DNA from: Ketobacter sp036337295
Lineage (GTDB): Bacteria; Pseudomonadota; Gammaproteobacteria; Pseudomonadales; Ketobacteraceae
DNA length: 64,000 nt
Direction: 5' to 3'
NCBI GenBank assembly: GCA_036337295.1
Contig: JAYZEN010000007.1
Location: forward strand, 496,001 to 560,000
The translations under genes were made by a program, and so were the position numbers. Numbering within the stretch: position 1 is the first letter of the stretch; the number at the start of each line of letters is the position of its first letter. The notes under the pieces were generated by a model. That model had not been told where the DNA came from. It worked only from the letters and a program-made list of their open reading frames with translations, and made no database searches. Below, piece after piece: positions 53,287 through 62,712 of this stretch.

Positions 53287-54396
53287 GTGGATAGGGTACT
53301 ACAGTGGTGGCAGCAGATGAATGGAAGCCAGGATTGGGTCATACAGGTGTTTGTGGTGGTGTTTATCACCCTGATGGCCAACTACATTGCCCGCAAGTTT
53401 TACGATCGCCTGGAAATACAGTTCGCCAAAACCCAGAACCTGTGGGACGACGCCTTCCTGTGGGCTGTGCGCAAACCGTCGCGGGCCTTCATGCTGGTGG
53501 TGGGCACCCGCATTGTGGCGGAAATCATGGAGCCGTTGATGGAGGAGTCCTTCGCCGCCCTGATCAGGCCGGTGTTCGTGGTGCTAGTGATCAGCGTGGT
53601 GCTCTGGTTCCTGATTCGGATGATTTCCAAGGCGGAAGAACTGCTGAAAACACCCGGCTACACCCAGCAACCCCTGGATGAAACCACGGTCACCGCCATG
53701 GCCAAACTGTTGCGCCTGTCGGTGTTGATCACCGGTGGCCTGGTGATTGCCCAGTCCATGGGGATCTCTATTTCCGGGGTGCTGGCTTTCGGTGGCATCG
53801 GCGGTATTGCCGTGGGCTTTGCTGCCAAGGATCTGCTGGCCAATTTCTTTGGTGGCCTCATGGTGTATCTGGACCGGCCATTTTCGGTGGGGGACTGGGT
53901 GCGCTCACCGGACCGCAGCATCGAAGGCACGGTGGAGCATATCGGCTGGCGTTTGACCATTATCCGCACCTTCGACAAGCGGCCTTTGTATGTGCCCAAT
54001 TCCACCTTCACCAGCATTGCATTGGAAAACCCCTCCCGCATGACACACCGTCGCATCTATGAAACCATGGGGGTCCGCTATGACGATGTGAACCGGTTGC
54101 CGGACATTGTGGCGGCGGTGAAGGCCATGCTCGCCGAGCATCCGGAGATCGACCACAACCAGACCATGATTGTGAACTTCAACCAGTATGGCGCGTCCTC
54201 CCTGGATTTCTTTGTCTATTGCATGACGATCACCACCAACTGGGTGAAGTACCATGAGGTCAAACAGGATGTGTTGTTTAAAATCTCCGACATCGTACAG
54301 CAACATGGGGCGGAGTTTGCCTTCCCCACGCGGACGCTGCATGTCATCGACGATGCCGCCCAGAACAGTGAAAGCAGAATTGAGGACCCAGCATGA
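53287..54396 (+). CDS. MscS family mechanosensitive channel
   Basis: A 369-residue channel that starts with GTG immediately after the nagZ stop. Four membrane helices are visible (about 18-37, 55-72, 85-105, 130-155). The pore-lining block ISGVLAFGGIGGIAVGFAAK and the ANFFGGLMVYLDRPFSVGDWV segment mark the MscS domain, and a C-terminal cytoplasmic cage follows. It lets ions leave on osmotic downshock. The stop overlaps the hpt-like start (ATGA). No ribosome site stronger than GGGAG in the end of nagZ. Confidence 0.93.
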   Translation: MDRVLQWWQQMNGSQDWVIQVFVVVFITLMANYIARKFYDRLEIQFAKTQNLWDDAFLWAVRKPSRAFMLVVGTRIVAEIMEPLMEESFAALIRPVFVVLVISVVLWFLIRMISKAEELLKTPGYTQQPLDETTVTAMAKLLRLSVLITGGLVIAQSMGISISGVLAFGGIGGIAVGFAAKDLLANFFGGLMVYLDRPFSVGDWVRSPDRSIEGTVEHIGWRLTIIRTFDKRPLYVPNSTFTSIALENPSRMTHRRIYETMGVRYDDVNRLPDIVAAVKAMLAEHPEIDHNQTMIVNFNQYGASSLDFFVYCMTITTNWVKYHEVKQDVLFKISDIVQQHGAEFAFPTRTLHVIDDAAQNSESRIEDPA

Positions 54397-54950
54397 GTGT
54401 GACAGTACAGGAAGTGGATAAAATCTGGCGGGAGGCCGACTGCATCTGGACTGATCAGCAGATTGAGCGGTCCATAGAAGCCATCAGCCACAAAATCGAA
54501 GAGGATCTGGCGGATAAAGATCCGCTGGTGTTGGTGGTGATGAAAGGGGGCATGATGTTCGGCGCGCGGCTGGCGATGTGTCTGCGTTTCCCCCTGGAAA
54601 TTGATTATATCCATGTGACCCGCTACGGGATGGAAACTTCCGGTTCGGAGCTGAACTGGAAAGTGTTGCCGCAACACAGCCTGGAAGGGCGCCATGTTTT
54701 GTTGGTGGACGACATTCTGGATGAGGGGCAGACCCTCTATAAAATCATCGAGAGTTGTCGGGCCCAGAACGTGGCTTCCATCCGGTGCGCTGTGCTGGTG
54801 GACAAGGTCCACGATCGTAAATACGTGGCGGACTTCAAGGCGGACTACACCTGCCTCGAGGTGCCTGATCGCTACGTGTTTGGCTATGGTATGGATTACA
54901 AAGGCTATCTGCGCAATGCGGACGGCATCTATGCAGTAAAAGGAATGTAA
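54393..54950 (+). CDS. hpt: Hypoxanthine-guanine phosphoribosyltransferase
   Basis: A 185-residue type I phosphoribosyltransferase. The PRPP-binding loop is VLLVDDILDEGQTL (about residues 103-116). Other signatures are LVLVVMKGGMMFGARL and IDYIHVTRYG. It converts hypoxanthine and guanine to IMP and GMP with PRPP. The start overlaps the channel gene stop, and the phosphorylase gene follows 10 bases later. Together they salvage purines: the phosphorylase can release hypoxanthine from methylthioinosine for this enzyme. Confidence 0.93.
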   Translation: MSVTVQEVDKIWREADCIWTDQQIERSIEAISHKIEEDLADKDPLVLVVMKGGMMFGARLAMCLRFPLEIDYIHVTRYGMETSGSELNWKVLPQHSLEGRHVLLVDDILDEGQTLYKIIESCRAQNVASIRCAVLVDKVHDRKYVADFKADYTCLEVPDRYVFGYGMDYKGYLRNADGIYAVKGM

Positions 54951-54960
54951 GGCTTAGTCC

Positions 54961-55689
54961 ATGAGTTTGATTGCAATTGTTGGGGGCACCGGCCTCACTG
55001 AACTGGACGGCCTGGAGCTGACCGAATCCCGCACGGTGGAAACCCCCTACGGGACCCCTTCAGCACCCCTGGAATTCGGCCGCTTTGGCCACAAATCCGT
55101 GGTGTTTCTGGCCCGTCATGGCAAGGGCCATACGGTGCCGCCACACCAGGTGAATTATCGCGCCAATATCCACGCCCTCAAGCAGGTCGGTGTCACGGAC
55201 ATCATTGCAGTCAATGCGGTGGGCGGTATCAATCCCGCCATGGGGGCGGAGAGCCTGGTGATTCCGGATCAGATCATTGATTACACCTGGGGGCGGGAGT
55301 TTACTTTCGCGGATCGCGGCAATGTGCTGCACGTGGACTTTTCCTATCCGTATGCGCAACACCTGCGCGAGGGGTTGTTGTCGGCGGCGGCGAATCTGGG
55401 TATCCAGGTCCACGCTAACGGCGTCTATGCTGCGACCCAGGGGCCACGGTTGGAGACGGCTGCGGAAGTGGACAAACTGGAGCGGGATGGCTGTGACATT
55501 GTCGGTATGACCGGCATGCCGGAAGCGTCACTGGCGCGCGAGGCGGAGCTGGAATACGCCTGCCTGGCGCTGGTGGTGAACATGGCCGCCGGACGCAGCG
55601 AAGGCATCATCACCATGGCAGACATTGAGCGGGCCATCCAGAATGGCATGGGCAATGTGCGCGCCATCCTGGCCCAATGGTTGAGTTGA
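54961..55689 (+). CDS. S-methyl-5'-thioinosine phosphorylase
   Basis: A 242-residue member of the PNP/MTAP family: IAIVGGTGLTEL (phosphate site), FLARHGKGHTVPPHQVNYRA and NAVGGINP. The MTIP clade in pseudomonads cleaves S-methyl-5'-thioinosine, made from methylthioadenosine by deamination, to hypoxanthine and methylthioribose-1-phosphate. Assignment to MTIP rather than MTAP rests on gene context next to hpt and nagZ, which matches Pseudomonas from memory. It ends 12 bases before convergent csiV. Confidence 0.88.
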   Translation: MSLIAIVGGTGLTELDGLELTESRTVETPYGTPSAPLEFGRFGHKSVVFLARHGKGHTVPPHQVNYRANIHALKQVGVTDIIAVNAVGGINPAMGAESLVIPDQIIDYTWGREFTFADRGNVLHVDFSYPYAQHLREGLLSAAANLGIQVHANGVYAATQGPRLETAAEVDKLERDGCDIVGMTGMPEASLAREAELEYACLALVVNMAAGRSEGIITMADIERAIQNGMGNVRAILAQWLS

Positions 55690-55701
55690 TCTAAACAGAA
55701 C

Positions 55702-56547
55702 TCAGCGCAGGCTGATCGGGCTGGCATCCTTCAGGGGGCTGTCCGGCAGGGCGCTGTCCATGGTTTCCGGGGAATAGGGAACCACTTTTACCAGCACGCC
55801 GAACATGGGGTTGTCCAGATAGTGCAGCTCACCACTGCGCATTCGGCGTGATTCATTCAGCACCACGGTACGAACCGATTCATAGCGTGTGATGGTCTCA
55901 CTGTAGGCGTTACTGCTGAAATCCACTTCCTGATACGTGGGCGAATCCAGGTCTTCACCCCCGGTCACGGTGTTGGAGGTTTCCCACCAGGGAGCCACCA
56001 TTTCCACTTTCTGAATGTATTCCGACAGCCACAGGTCTGTTTTCAGGTGCAGGTAGCGGGACACCACCAGGGTGATGCTGCCTTCCAGTTCGTAATACCC
56101 GGCATATTCATTACCGGCCTGAATCAGGATGGGAATGGCTTGGTTGCCATCCAGGGCCGGCTGGTTCCAGCTGGCGGTGGTCATGATCTCGTAGTTGGAA
56201 CTGAGCTTGATACTGCGTAAGGCCTGCCTGAATTCCTCATCCAGCGGCTGGGTGCTGCGAAAGGCCACCTGTTCCTCTGAGGGATTGGATTTGGCAGCCT
56301 CGCTGGCGGGTTCCAGTTCCAGAATGCCCTGGGGGAAGGACAATTCCAGTGTTTCCGGGGCGGGCCAGGTTTCATTGCCCATGGGGCTGTTGCGATGCTT
56401 GAATACCACCAGCGACACCTGGTACCAGGGCGGGGCTTTTTCCTGCGCAGCCTGTACTGTTGTGGAGAAGCTGAGGGTGGAAAGCGCAAACAGAGTTGCA
56501 AATAGGGCTGCACACCATAAACGGGAGCATGTTATCAGTGATGTCAT
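55702..56547 (-). CDS. csiV: CsiV family protein
   Basis: A 281-residue exported protein. The signal peptide spans about residues 1-34 (cleavage near VQAAQ). The mature part begins WYQVSLVVFKHRNS, typical of CsiV, which in Vibrio cholerae binds peptidoglycan and affects amino-acid responses through LpoA-dependent PBP1A. It lies downstream of mfd on the same strand, as in related bacteria. No catalytic motif is visible. Confidence 0.88.
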   Translation of the reverse strand: MTSLITCSRLWCAALFATLFALSTLSFSTTVQAAQEKAPPWYQVSLVVFKHRNSPMGNETWPAPETLELSFPQGILELEPASEAAKSNPSEEQVAFRSTQPLDEEFRQALRSIKLSSNYEIMTTASWNQPALDGNQAIPILIQAGNEYAGYYELEGSITLVVSRYLHLKTDLWLSEYIQKVEMVAPWWETSNTVTGGEDLDSPTYQEVDFSSNAYSETITRYESVRTVVLNESRRMRSGELHYLDNPMFGVLVKVVPYSPETMDSALPDSPLKDASPISLR

Positions 56548-56573
56548 AGTTGTATCAGTGATGTCATTTCAGG

Positions 56574-59500
56574 TTACTTGCGTTCCGGGTTTACGCTGAG
56601 TTTGTCCAGCAGCTCTTCGATCAGGTCCAGGCGCTGCTCGGCGGTCTCGCTTTCGATGGCGAATTTTAGCTTATCGGCCCCGTCCAGTTTATAGAACTGG
56701 GGCTGAATTTGAACCATTTTCACGATGGTGAGAGGGTGGACCTTGGTCTCGGCCCCGAATTCCACCCGTCCGCCCCGGGGACCGGCGTCAATTTTACTGA
56801 GCCCCATGGCCTGGGCGCGCAGCTTGACGCGGGTAAGGCGAAACAGGTTTTTGGTGGATTCCGGCAGGCTGCCGAAACGGTCCACCATTTCCACCCGCAA
56901 CTCATCCAGCTGGTCGTCGTTCTTGGCGTTGGCAATGCGCTTGTAGGTGATCAGGCGGGTGTGTACGTCTCGCAGGTAATCATCGGTGATCAGGGCCGGA
57001 ATGCGCAGGTTGATTTCCGCCCCCTGTTTGAACGGCTTGTCCAGGTTGGGGGTTTTACCCTCCTTGATGGACTGCACGGCTTCTTCCAGCAACTCCATGT
57101 AGAGGGAAAAGCCGATGCTGTTCATATTGCCGCTTTGTTCCTCTCCCAGCAGCTCTCCGGCGCCGCGGATCTCCAGGTCGTGGCTGGCCAGAGTAAAGCC
57201 GGCCCCCAGGTCGTGGGCTTCCGCTATGGCCTCCAGGCGTTTGCGGGCGTCGGTGGTGATGGCCTTGGGGTTGGGCGTCAGCAGATAGGCGTAGGCCTGA
57301 TGGTGGGAGCGTCCAACCCGGCCCCGTAACTGATGCAACTGTGCCAGTCCGAACTTGTCGGCGCGATCGATGATGATGGTGTTGGCGGAAGGCACGTCGA
57401 TCCCGGTTTCGATGATGGTGGTGCACATCAACAGGTTGTAACGCTTGTGGTAGAAGTCGGACATGACCTGTTCCAGCTCCCGTTCGCGCATTTGGCCATG
57501 GGCCACCACAATGCGGGCCTCCGGCACCAGCTTCTGGATTTCCTCCGCCCGGCGTTCGATGGATTTCACTTCATTGTGGAGGAAATACACCTGCCCGCCC
57601 CGCAGCAGCTCCCGCAGAATGGCTTCCTTGATGACCGGTTTGTTTTCCTCCCGCACAAAGGTCTTGATGGAGAGGCGTTTGGCCGGTGGTGTGGCGATGA
57701 TGGACATATCGCGCACGCCGGACATGGCCATGTTCAGGGTGCGGGGAATGGGGGTGGCGGTGAGAGTGAGCATGTCCACGTCCGCCCGCATTTCTTTCAG
57801 GCGTTCCTTGTGGCGTACGCCGAAACGGTGCTCCTCATCGACGATGATCAGGCCCAGATTCTTGAAGACGACGCTTTCCTGCAGCAGTTTGTGGGTGCCC
57901 ACGACGATGTCGATTTTGCCTTCGGCCACCAGGTTCAGGGCTTTGGTCTGCTCCTTGCCGGTCTTGAAGCGGGACAGCACTTCCACCTGCACTGGCCAGT
58001 CGGAAAAGCGGTCTTTGAAGGTTTCATAATGCTGTTGCGCCAGCAGGGTGGTGGGCACCAGAATCGCCACCTGGCGACCGGCCTGCACGGCCACAAATGC
58101 CGCCCGCATAGCCACTTCGGTTTTGCCGAAGCCCACATCGCCACACACCAGGCGGTCGGTGGGGCGGTCTGAGGTCATATCCGCAATGACCGCGTCAATG
58201 GCGGCCTGCTGATCCGGGGTTTCCTCGAACGGGAAACCCTCGCAGAAGGCTTCATAATCCTGCCGGTTGATGTCGAAGGCGTGGCCTGGCTTGGCTGCCC
58301 GGCGGGCATAGATGTTCAACAGTTCTGCGGCGGTGTCGTGGATCTGCTCGGCGGCCTTGCGCTTTTCCTTGCTCCATTGATCCGTACCCAGGCGGTGCAG
58401 GGGCGCCAGGGCGTCACTGGCACCGGAATAGCGGCTGATCAGGTGCAGGGAAGAGACCGGCACATACAACTTGGCTTCGTTGGCGTACTCCAGGGTAAGG
58501 AATTCCTGCTTCTGTCCGTCCAACTCCAGGGTTTGCAGGCCTTTGTAGCGTCCCACCCCATGATCAATGTGGACCACCGGATCGTTCGCATTCAACTCCG
58601 TCAAATTGCGGATAACGTTCTCTGCGTTGTCGTCGCCCCGTTTGCGTCGCCGCCGCTGCATGACCCGGTTGCCGAACAGCTGGGATTCTGTGATGACGCT
58701 GACCGCCGGTGCACTCAGCACCAGGCCTTCGCTCAGTGGCGCCACCGTGATCATGATGGGGTCACTGGCGCGGGTGAAGGACGGCCAGTCAGCGGCGGGC
58801 TTGGGGGTGATGCGGATGCGCTTCAACAGGTCCAGCAGGGTGTCCCGGCGCCCGGCGGATTCCGCTACAAACAGCAGGCGTTGCTGCTGCTCGGTGCTGC
58901 TCATGCAGTAGGCTTCCACATGCATCAGCGGATTGTTGGCCTTGGCGTTGATGGGCAGGGTCGGGGGTTCCCGCAACGGCAGGTCAGAGTGATGGTCTTT
59001 GTCTTCCGCCGGGCCCTTGCGAAACTGGATACGGGGCAGTTGTTTCAGCGCCCGGTTCAGTTCGTCATCGGCCAGGAACAGGCTGGCGGGTGGCAGGATC
59101 GGACGCTGGCGATCATAGCGCAATTCCTCATAGCGGTTGTTGCAATCCACCCAGAAATGCTCGGCGCTCGCCTGCACCCCTTCGGCGCTGATCAGCAAGG
59201 TGTTGTCCGGCAGAAAATCAAACACCGTGGCGGTGTTCTGGAAAAACAACGGCAGATAATACTCGATGCCGGCGCTGGCGATGCCATCGCTGATGTCCTG
59301 ATAGACCGGGCAACTGCGGGGGTCGACATCGAAAGTCTGTTTGAAGCGCTCTTTGAACTGTGCAATGGCGTCATCGTGCAGGGGGAATTCCTTGGCCGGC
59401 AGCAACCGGATCTGCTCAACCTTTTCGATGGAGCGCTGGGTCTCGGGGTCAAAGGAGCGCAGCGTATCGATTTCATCGTCGAACAGGTCGATGCGGTAAG

Positions 59501-60041
59501 GCACCTGGCTGCCCATGGGGAACAGATCCAGGATGGCACCGCGGACCGCGTATTCGCCGTGATCCAGCACCATGTCCACAGCCCGGTAACCGGCCTGTTC
59601 CAGTTGCCGGCGCACCAGACTGAGGTCGAACTTCTGCCCCACGTCCAGGATCAACGTCTGCCCGGCCATGAACGACTGCGGAGCAATTCGATGCATCAGG
59701 GTGGACACCGGAACCACCAGAATCCCCCGCTGCAGGCTGGGTAACTGGCTGAGGGTGGCGAGGCGTTGGGAGATGATGTCCTGGTGCGGCGAGAAGCTGT
59801 CGTAGGGCAGGGTTTCCCAGTCAGGAAAAGTGAGCACCTCGATGTCCGCCTCGGCGTAGAACGGCACCTCCTGTTCCAGCTGCAGGGCACTCAGGGTGTT
59901 GGCCGTCACCACCAGTGTCAGACCCTTATGGCGTTTTGCCACCTGTGCCAGAGCCCAGGCCTGGCCGCTTCCCCAAAGGTTGGACCAGATCCGCTGGTCG
60001 CCGGACTTGGTGGGAAAATTCTCAAGAAAATCAATGCTCAT
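56574..60041 (-). CDS. mfd: Transcription-repair coupling factor Mfd
   Basis: An 1155-residue Superfamily 2 translocase. It has UvrB-homologous N-terminal domains (about 1-330), the RNA polymerase interaction domain (about 480-545), the translocase core with Walker A GDVGFGKTE (near 630) and Walker B DEEH, and the TRCF C-terminal domain. Mfd removes stalled RNA polymerase and recruits UvrA. Length equals that of E. coli Mfd (1148). It is followed by csiV after 26 bases. Confidence 0.98.
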   Translation of the reverse strand: MSIDFLENFPTKSGDQRIWSNLWGSGQAWALAQVAKRHKGLTLVVTANTLSALQLEQEVPFYAEADIEVLTFPDWETLPYDSFSPHQDIISQRLATLSQLPSLQRGILVVPVSTLMHRIAPQSFMAGQTLILDVGQKFDLSLVRRQLEQAGYRAVDMVLDHGEYAVRGAILDLFPMGSQVPYRIDLFDDEIDTLRSFDPETQRSIEKVEQIRLLPAKEFPLHDDAIAQFKERFKQTFDVDPRSCPVYQDISDGIASAGIEYYLPLFFQNTATVFDFLPDNTLLISAEGVQASAEHFWVDCNNRYEELRYDRQRPILPPASLFLADDELNRALKQLPRIQFRKGPAEDKDHHSDLPLREPPTLPINAKANNPLMHVEAYCMSSTEQQQRLLFVAESAGRRDTLLDLLKRIRITPKPAADWPSFTRASDPIMITVAPLSEGLVLSAPAVSVITESQLFGNRVMQRRRRKRGDDNAENVIRNLTELNANDPVVHIDHGVGRYKGLQTLELDGQKQEFLTLEYANEAKLYVPVSSLHLISRYSGASDALAPLHRLGTDQWSKEKRKAAEQIHDTAAELLNIYARRAAKPGHAFDINRQDYEAFCEGFPFEETPDQQAAIDAVIADMTSDRPTDRLVCGDVGFGKTEVAMRAAFVAVQAGRQVAILVPTTLLAQQHYETFKDRFSDWPVQVEVLSRFKTGKEQTKALNLVAEGKIDIVVGTHKLLQESVVFKNLGLIIVDEEHRFGVRHKERLKEMRADVDMLTLTATPIPRTLNMAMSGVRDMSIIATPPAKRLSIKTFVREENKPVIKEAILRELLRGGQVYFLHNEVKSIERRAEEIQKLVPEARIVVAHGQMRERELEQVMSDFYHKRYNLLMCTTIIETGIDVPSANTIIIDRADKFGLAQLHQLRGRVGRSHHQAYAYLLTPNPKAITTDARKRLEAIAEAHDLGAGFTLASHDLEIRGAGELLGEEQSGNMNSIGFSLYMELLEEAVQSIKEGKTPNLDKPFKQGAEINLRIPALITDDYLRDVHTRLITYKRIANAKNDDQLDELRVEMVDRFGSLPESTKNLFRLTRVKLRAQAMGLSKIDAGPRGGRVEFGAETKVHPLTIVKMVQIQPQFYKLDGADKLKFAIESETAEQRLDLIEELLDKLSVNPERK

Positions 60042-60269
60042 GGGGCTAAATCAGGTCTGTATGCGGTGAGTGGTGCGTAGCGAAGGACGCATTGTACATG
60101 CTTTTTAAGCCCATTAAAGAGTAGGCTTGCCTGGCGGCATCATTCCTAGTATGAATATTCTAATGGGCCCTGTTAGGGTTGCACGGTTACAGTTGTGCAG
60201 CATGGGCATGGCAATTGGCAATACCCACCGGGTTTTATATCCACCCGGTATCAGGCAAGTGAGAACATC

Positions 60270-60713
60270 ATGGGCGACAAGATGGGTGACAAGAAAACTT
60301 CAGGAACAGACAACCAGGTGGGCCAGCTGGCAGAACAGATGGCTGACCGGGTAAAAGAATCGGCCAATCAGATCTGGTTGGCCGGATTGGGCGCCTATTC
60401 CAAGGCGGAAGAAGAGGGCAGCAAGCTGTTTGATGCCCTGGTGCAGGACGGCGAAAAACTGGAAGCCCGTACCCGGGCCATCGTGGACAAACCGTTGACG
60501 GTGGCAAAAGAAAAAGTGGAAACCGTACGGGCCCGCGCCACCGGCTCCTGGGAGAAGGTCGAGAAGGCGTTTGATATCCGTGTTTCCAAGGCGCTGCACC
60601 GGCTGAATATTCCTACGCGGGCGGACGTGGATCTGTTGACGCAACGCATCAGCGAGTTGGAAGCGCAGTTGGAGCAGATTGAAAAAGCCGCCGCCAAGAT
60701 GGTTAAAAAGTGA
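60270..60713 (+). CDS. Phasin family protein (PHA granule-associated)
   Basis: A 147-residue protein: IWLAGLGAYSKAEEEGSKLF and EGSKLFDALVQDGEKLE are phasin signatures, followed by an amphipathic helix and a C-terminal coiled coil (ISELEAQLEQIEKAAAKMV). Phasins coat polyhydroxyalkanoate granules or act as chaperones. No long Lys/Ala tail, so it resembles PhaI more than PhaF. The ATG at 60270 follows a GTGAG site; the alternative is 60282. No PHA synthase is in the window. Confidence 0.88.
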   Translation: MGDKMGDKKTSGTDNQVGQLAEQMADRVKESANQIWLAGLGAYSKAEEEGSKLFDALVQDGEKLEARTRAIVDKPLTVAKEKVETVRARATGSWEKVEKAFDIRVSKALHRLNIPTRADVDLLTQRISELEAQLEQIEKAAAKMVKK

Positions 60714-60717
60714 GAAA

Positions 60718-60741
60718 AACCGGCCAAGGGCCGGTTTTTTT
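60718..60741 (+). terminator. Intrinsic terminator of the phasin gene
   Basis: Hairpin with 8-base arms AACCGGCC (60718-60725) and GGCCGGTT (60729-60736), loop AAG, and a run of seven T residues from 60735. Confidence 0.92.
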
Positions 60742-61063
60742 ATGCTTGTCGCCTGTGAATATTGACATCAGATCGACACATTGTTAACAGCCTGGGGAAT
60801 CCTGATATTTTCATTAGAAACTGCATGTAAGTTTCTGATATTGAAATGTGATTTAAGTAAGTAATTGAAAATATTAGAATTTTTATATGTATAAAAAATG
60901 ATCAAATTGAGTGGGGTTCAGAGCTGGTGCCAAGCCTGGGGTCTTGTCACCAAAACATCCACAGAGTTGTCCACAGATTTTGTGGATAGAATTTCGAGGC
61001 CGTAAAGCGTTTGTATCGAAATATAAATTCTGTGTTGGCAAAGCAGGGCAATGGGAGTAGCCT
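60742..61063. other. AT-rich gap with DnaA-box-like sites
   Basis: 322 bases without a gene. The first 150 are very AT-rich. Three DnaA-box-like 9-mers follow: ACATCCACA (60955-60963, 7 of 9), TTGTCCACA (60967-60975, 8 of 9) and TGTGGATAG reverse (60981-60989, 8 of 9 against TTATCCACA). The last two form an inverted repeat TCCACA/TGTGGA. This could be a regulatory DnaA site or chance; it is not the chromosomal origin by gene context. Confidence 0.45.
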
Positions 61064-61588
61064 ATGCGGCCATTGTTATCCGGGCCCGGTTTGCGGCTCT
61101 CACGGTTGCTGTTTTTCAAACGATCAGTGGTTGGGGAAATGATTGCAGATAGCATTGACAATGAATGCAGTATGATTGCCCGTTTTTCGTATCGCGCGGC
61201 CAATAGAATTATCGATATGCAGTGCCAGCGTGGCCGCATTTATCCCTCCCGTTTCTCCCTGAAGATGTTGCAGTATTCCGCCGATCACGGCCATGTCTCT
61301 GCCATGTCCCAGTTGGGCAGCCTGCTTTACAACTGTGGTGTGGGCAGAGCGGTTAAACGCAGCGGCCTGGAATACATTCGCATGGCTGCCAAAGGTGGCG
61401 ACACCGAGGCTCAGTATCAGCTGGGCAAGGCGTATTTCGACGGCAGCCTGGCCCATCAGGACAGCAAGGCCGCCACCCACTGGCTGGCCCTGGCGGCTGA
61501 TCGTGGTCATGAGCTGGCGGGGTGCGTGCTGCAACAATGCCAGCAATCATCCGATAGCCCTGCCGCCTCCGCGACCACCCTGGTGTGA
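61064..61588 (+). CDS. Sel1-repeat protein
   Basis: A 174-residue protein with Sel1 tetratricopeptide-type repeats: YSADHGHVSAMSQLGSLLYN, MAAKGGDTEAQYQLGKAYFD, ALAADRGHELAGCVL. These fold into helical hairpins for protein binding. A GGGAGTAG ribosome site is 4 bases before the ATG. A weakly hydrophobic basic N-terminus is present, but not a clear signal peptide. Partner unknown. It lies alone downstream of the DnaA-box-like gap. Confidence 0.88.
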   Translation: MRPLLSGPGLRLSRLLFFKRSVVGEMIADSIDNECSMIARFSYRAANRIIDMQCQRGRIYPSRFSLKMLQYSADHGHVSAMSQLGSLLYNCGVGRAVKRSGLEYIRMAAKGGDTEAQYQLGKAYFDGSLAHQDSKAATHWLALAADRGHELAGCVLQQCQQSSDSPAASATTLV

Positions 61589-61678
61589 TCCCCGCAGACA
61601 GGCTTTGACTCCACCTGAATGTACGGTTACTCTGCTATCCCATTGAGACATAACAGAGTGATGTGATTTGGGATCCGC

Positions 61679-62566
61679 ATGTCAGAAGCGAACTATTCAG
61701 AAGCCAACTATATCGTCGATGTAACCCCCCAGAATATAAATGATGTCGTGCAGTTGTCTGCGCGTATGCCGGTGCTTCTGGATTTTTGGGCGGAGTGGTG
61801 CGAGCCCTGTAAAGCGCTGGCGCCGGTGTTGGAAAAAATTGCCCATGAGCATGCCGGGCAGTTCGTACTGGCCAAGGTGGATACCGATACCAATCAAATG
61901 CTGGCCCAGCAACTGGGCGTGCGCAGCATCCCGTCACTCAAACTGATCGTTCAGGGCCAGCTGGCTGGCGAGCTGAATGGCGCGCAACCGGAATCTGAGA
62001 TCCGGAATCTGCTGGCGCCCTATCTGGGGGATGCGGTGGAGGCAGAGCCGGAAGCCGACGCAGCCATGGATCTGGCTGCGCAGGTGGAGCAGGCCCGTGC
62101 CATGGGGGCCTATGACCAGGCCATCGATGCCCTGCAGATGGCGATGAAAGAGCAGCCCAAGGAACTCAAATACCAGATCCTGATGGCCGATGTGCTGATG
62201 GATGTTGAGCGCCTGGATGATGCCCAGTCGGTGTTGGATAACATCGCCGATGAAAAGGTGAAAATGCCTGGCCTGGCGCGACTGTTCTTTCTGCGTGAGC
62301 TGGCCGGGTTCGAAAGTGCTGAATCCCTGCAGTATCGTGTCGCCCAGGACAGCAACGATCTGGAAGCCCGGTACTACATGGCCGCCACCTGTGTCCTGGC
62401 TGGGGAACCGGATGCGGCCATGGAGCTTTTCCTGGAGATTGTGCAAAAAGATCGTGAATTCAAAGACGATGGCGCCCGCCTGGCCATTCTCAAATTGATT
62501 GAGCTGCTGGAAGGGGACCCTGCGGTTGCTCGTTATCGACGGCGGCTGTTTGCCTGCCTGCATTAA
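61679..62566 (+). CDS. cnoX: CnoX-like thioredoxin/TPR protein
   Basis: A 295-residue protein with an N-terminal thioredoxin domain (WCEPCK, Cys41 and Cys44, cis-proline IPSLK) and a C-terminal TPR-like domain. This is the YbbN/CnoX architecture, a redox-active chaperone that protects substrates and hands them to GroEL. The CxxC is intact, unlike E. coli YbbN, which has SxxC. No signal peptide: cytoplasmic. A terminator follows. Confidence 0.92.
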   Translation: MSEANYSEANYIVDVTPQNINDVVQLSARMPVLLDFWAEWCEPCKALAPVLEKIAHEHAGQFVLAKVDTDTNQMLAQQLGVRSIPSLKLIVQGQLAGELNGAQPESEIRNLLAPYLGDAVEAEPEADAAMDLAAQVEQARAMGAYDQAIDALQMAMKEQPKELKYQILMADVLMDVERLDDAQSVLDNIADEKVKMPGLARLFFLRELAGFESAESLQYRVAQDSNDLEARYYMAATCVLAGEPDAAMELFLEIVQKDREFKDDGARLAILKLIELLEGDPAVARYRRRLFACLH

Positions 62567-62591
62567 CAGGATATTACCCCGTTTGCTTTTG

Positions 62592-62616
62592 ATGCCCTCC
62601 CCGTGAGGGCATTTTT
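62592..62616 (+). terminator. Intrinsic terminator after cnoX-like gene
   Basis: Hairpin with 8-base arms ATGCCCTC (62592-62599) and GAGGGCAT (62605-62612), followed by five T residues. Confidence 0.9.
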
Positions 62617-62712
62617 ATGTTCGAATCGGACATCCTTTCCGGCATGGGAACGGCTTCTGCTGTTAGAATAAAAAATTCAGGTAGTGATTTTGCGGAACAG
62701 GCATAAGAGTGG

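Noticed and set aside
60955..60989. Chromosomal replication origin
   Set aside because: DnaA-box-like sites are present, but there is no dnaA, dnaN, gidA or rpmH nearby and only three imperfect boxes; kept as a finding, not called an origin.
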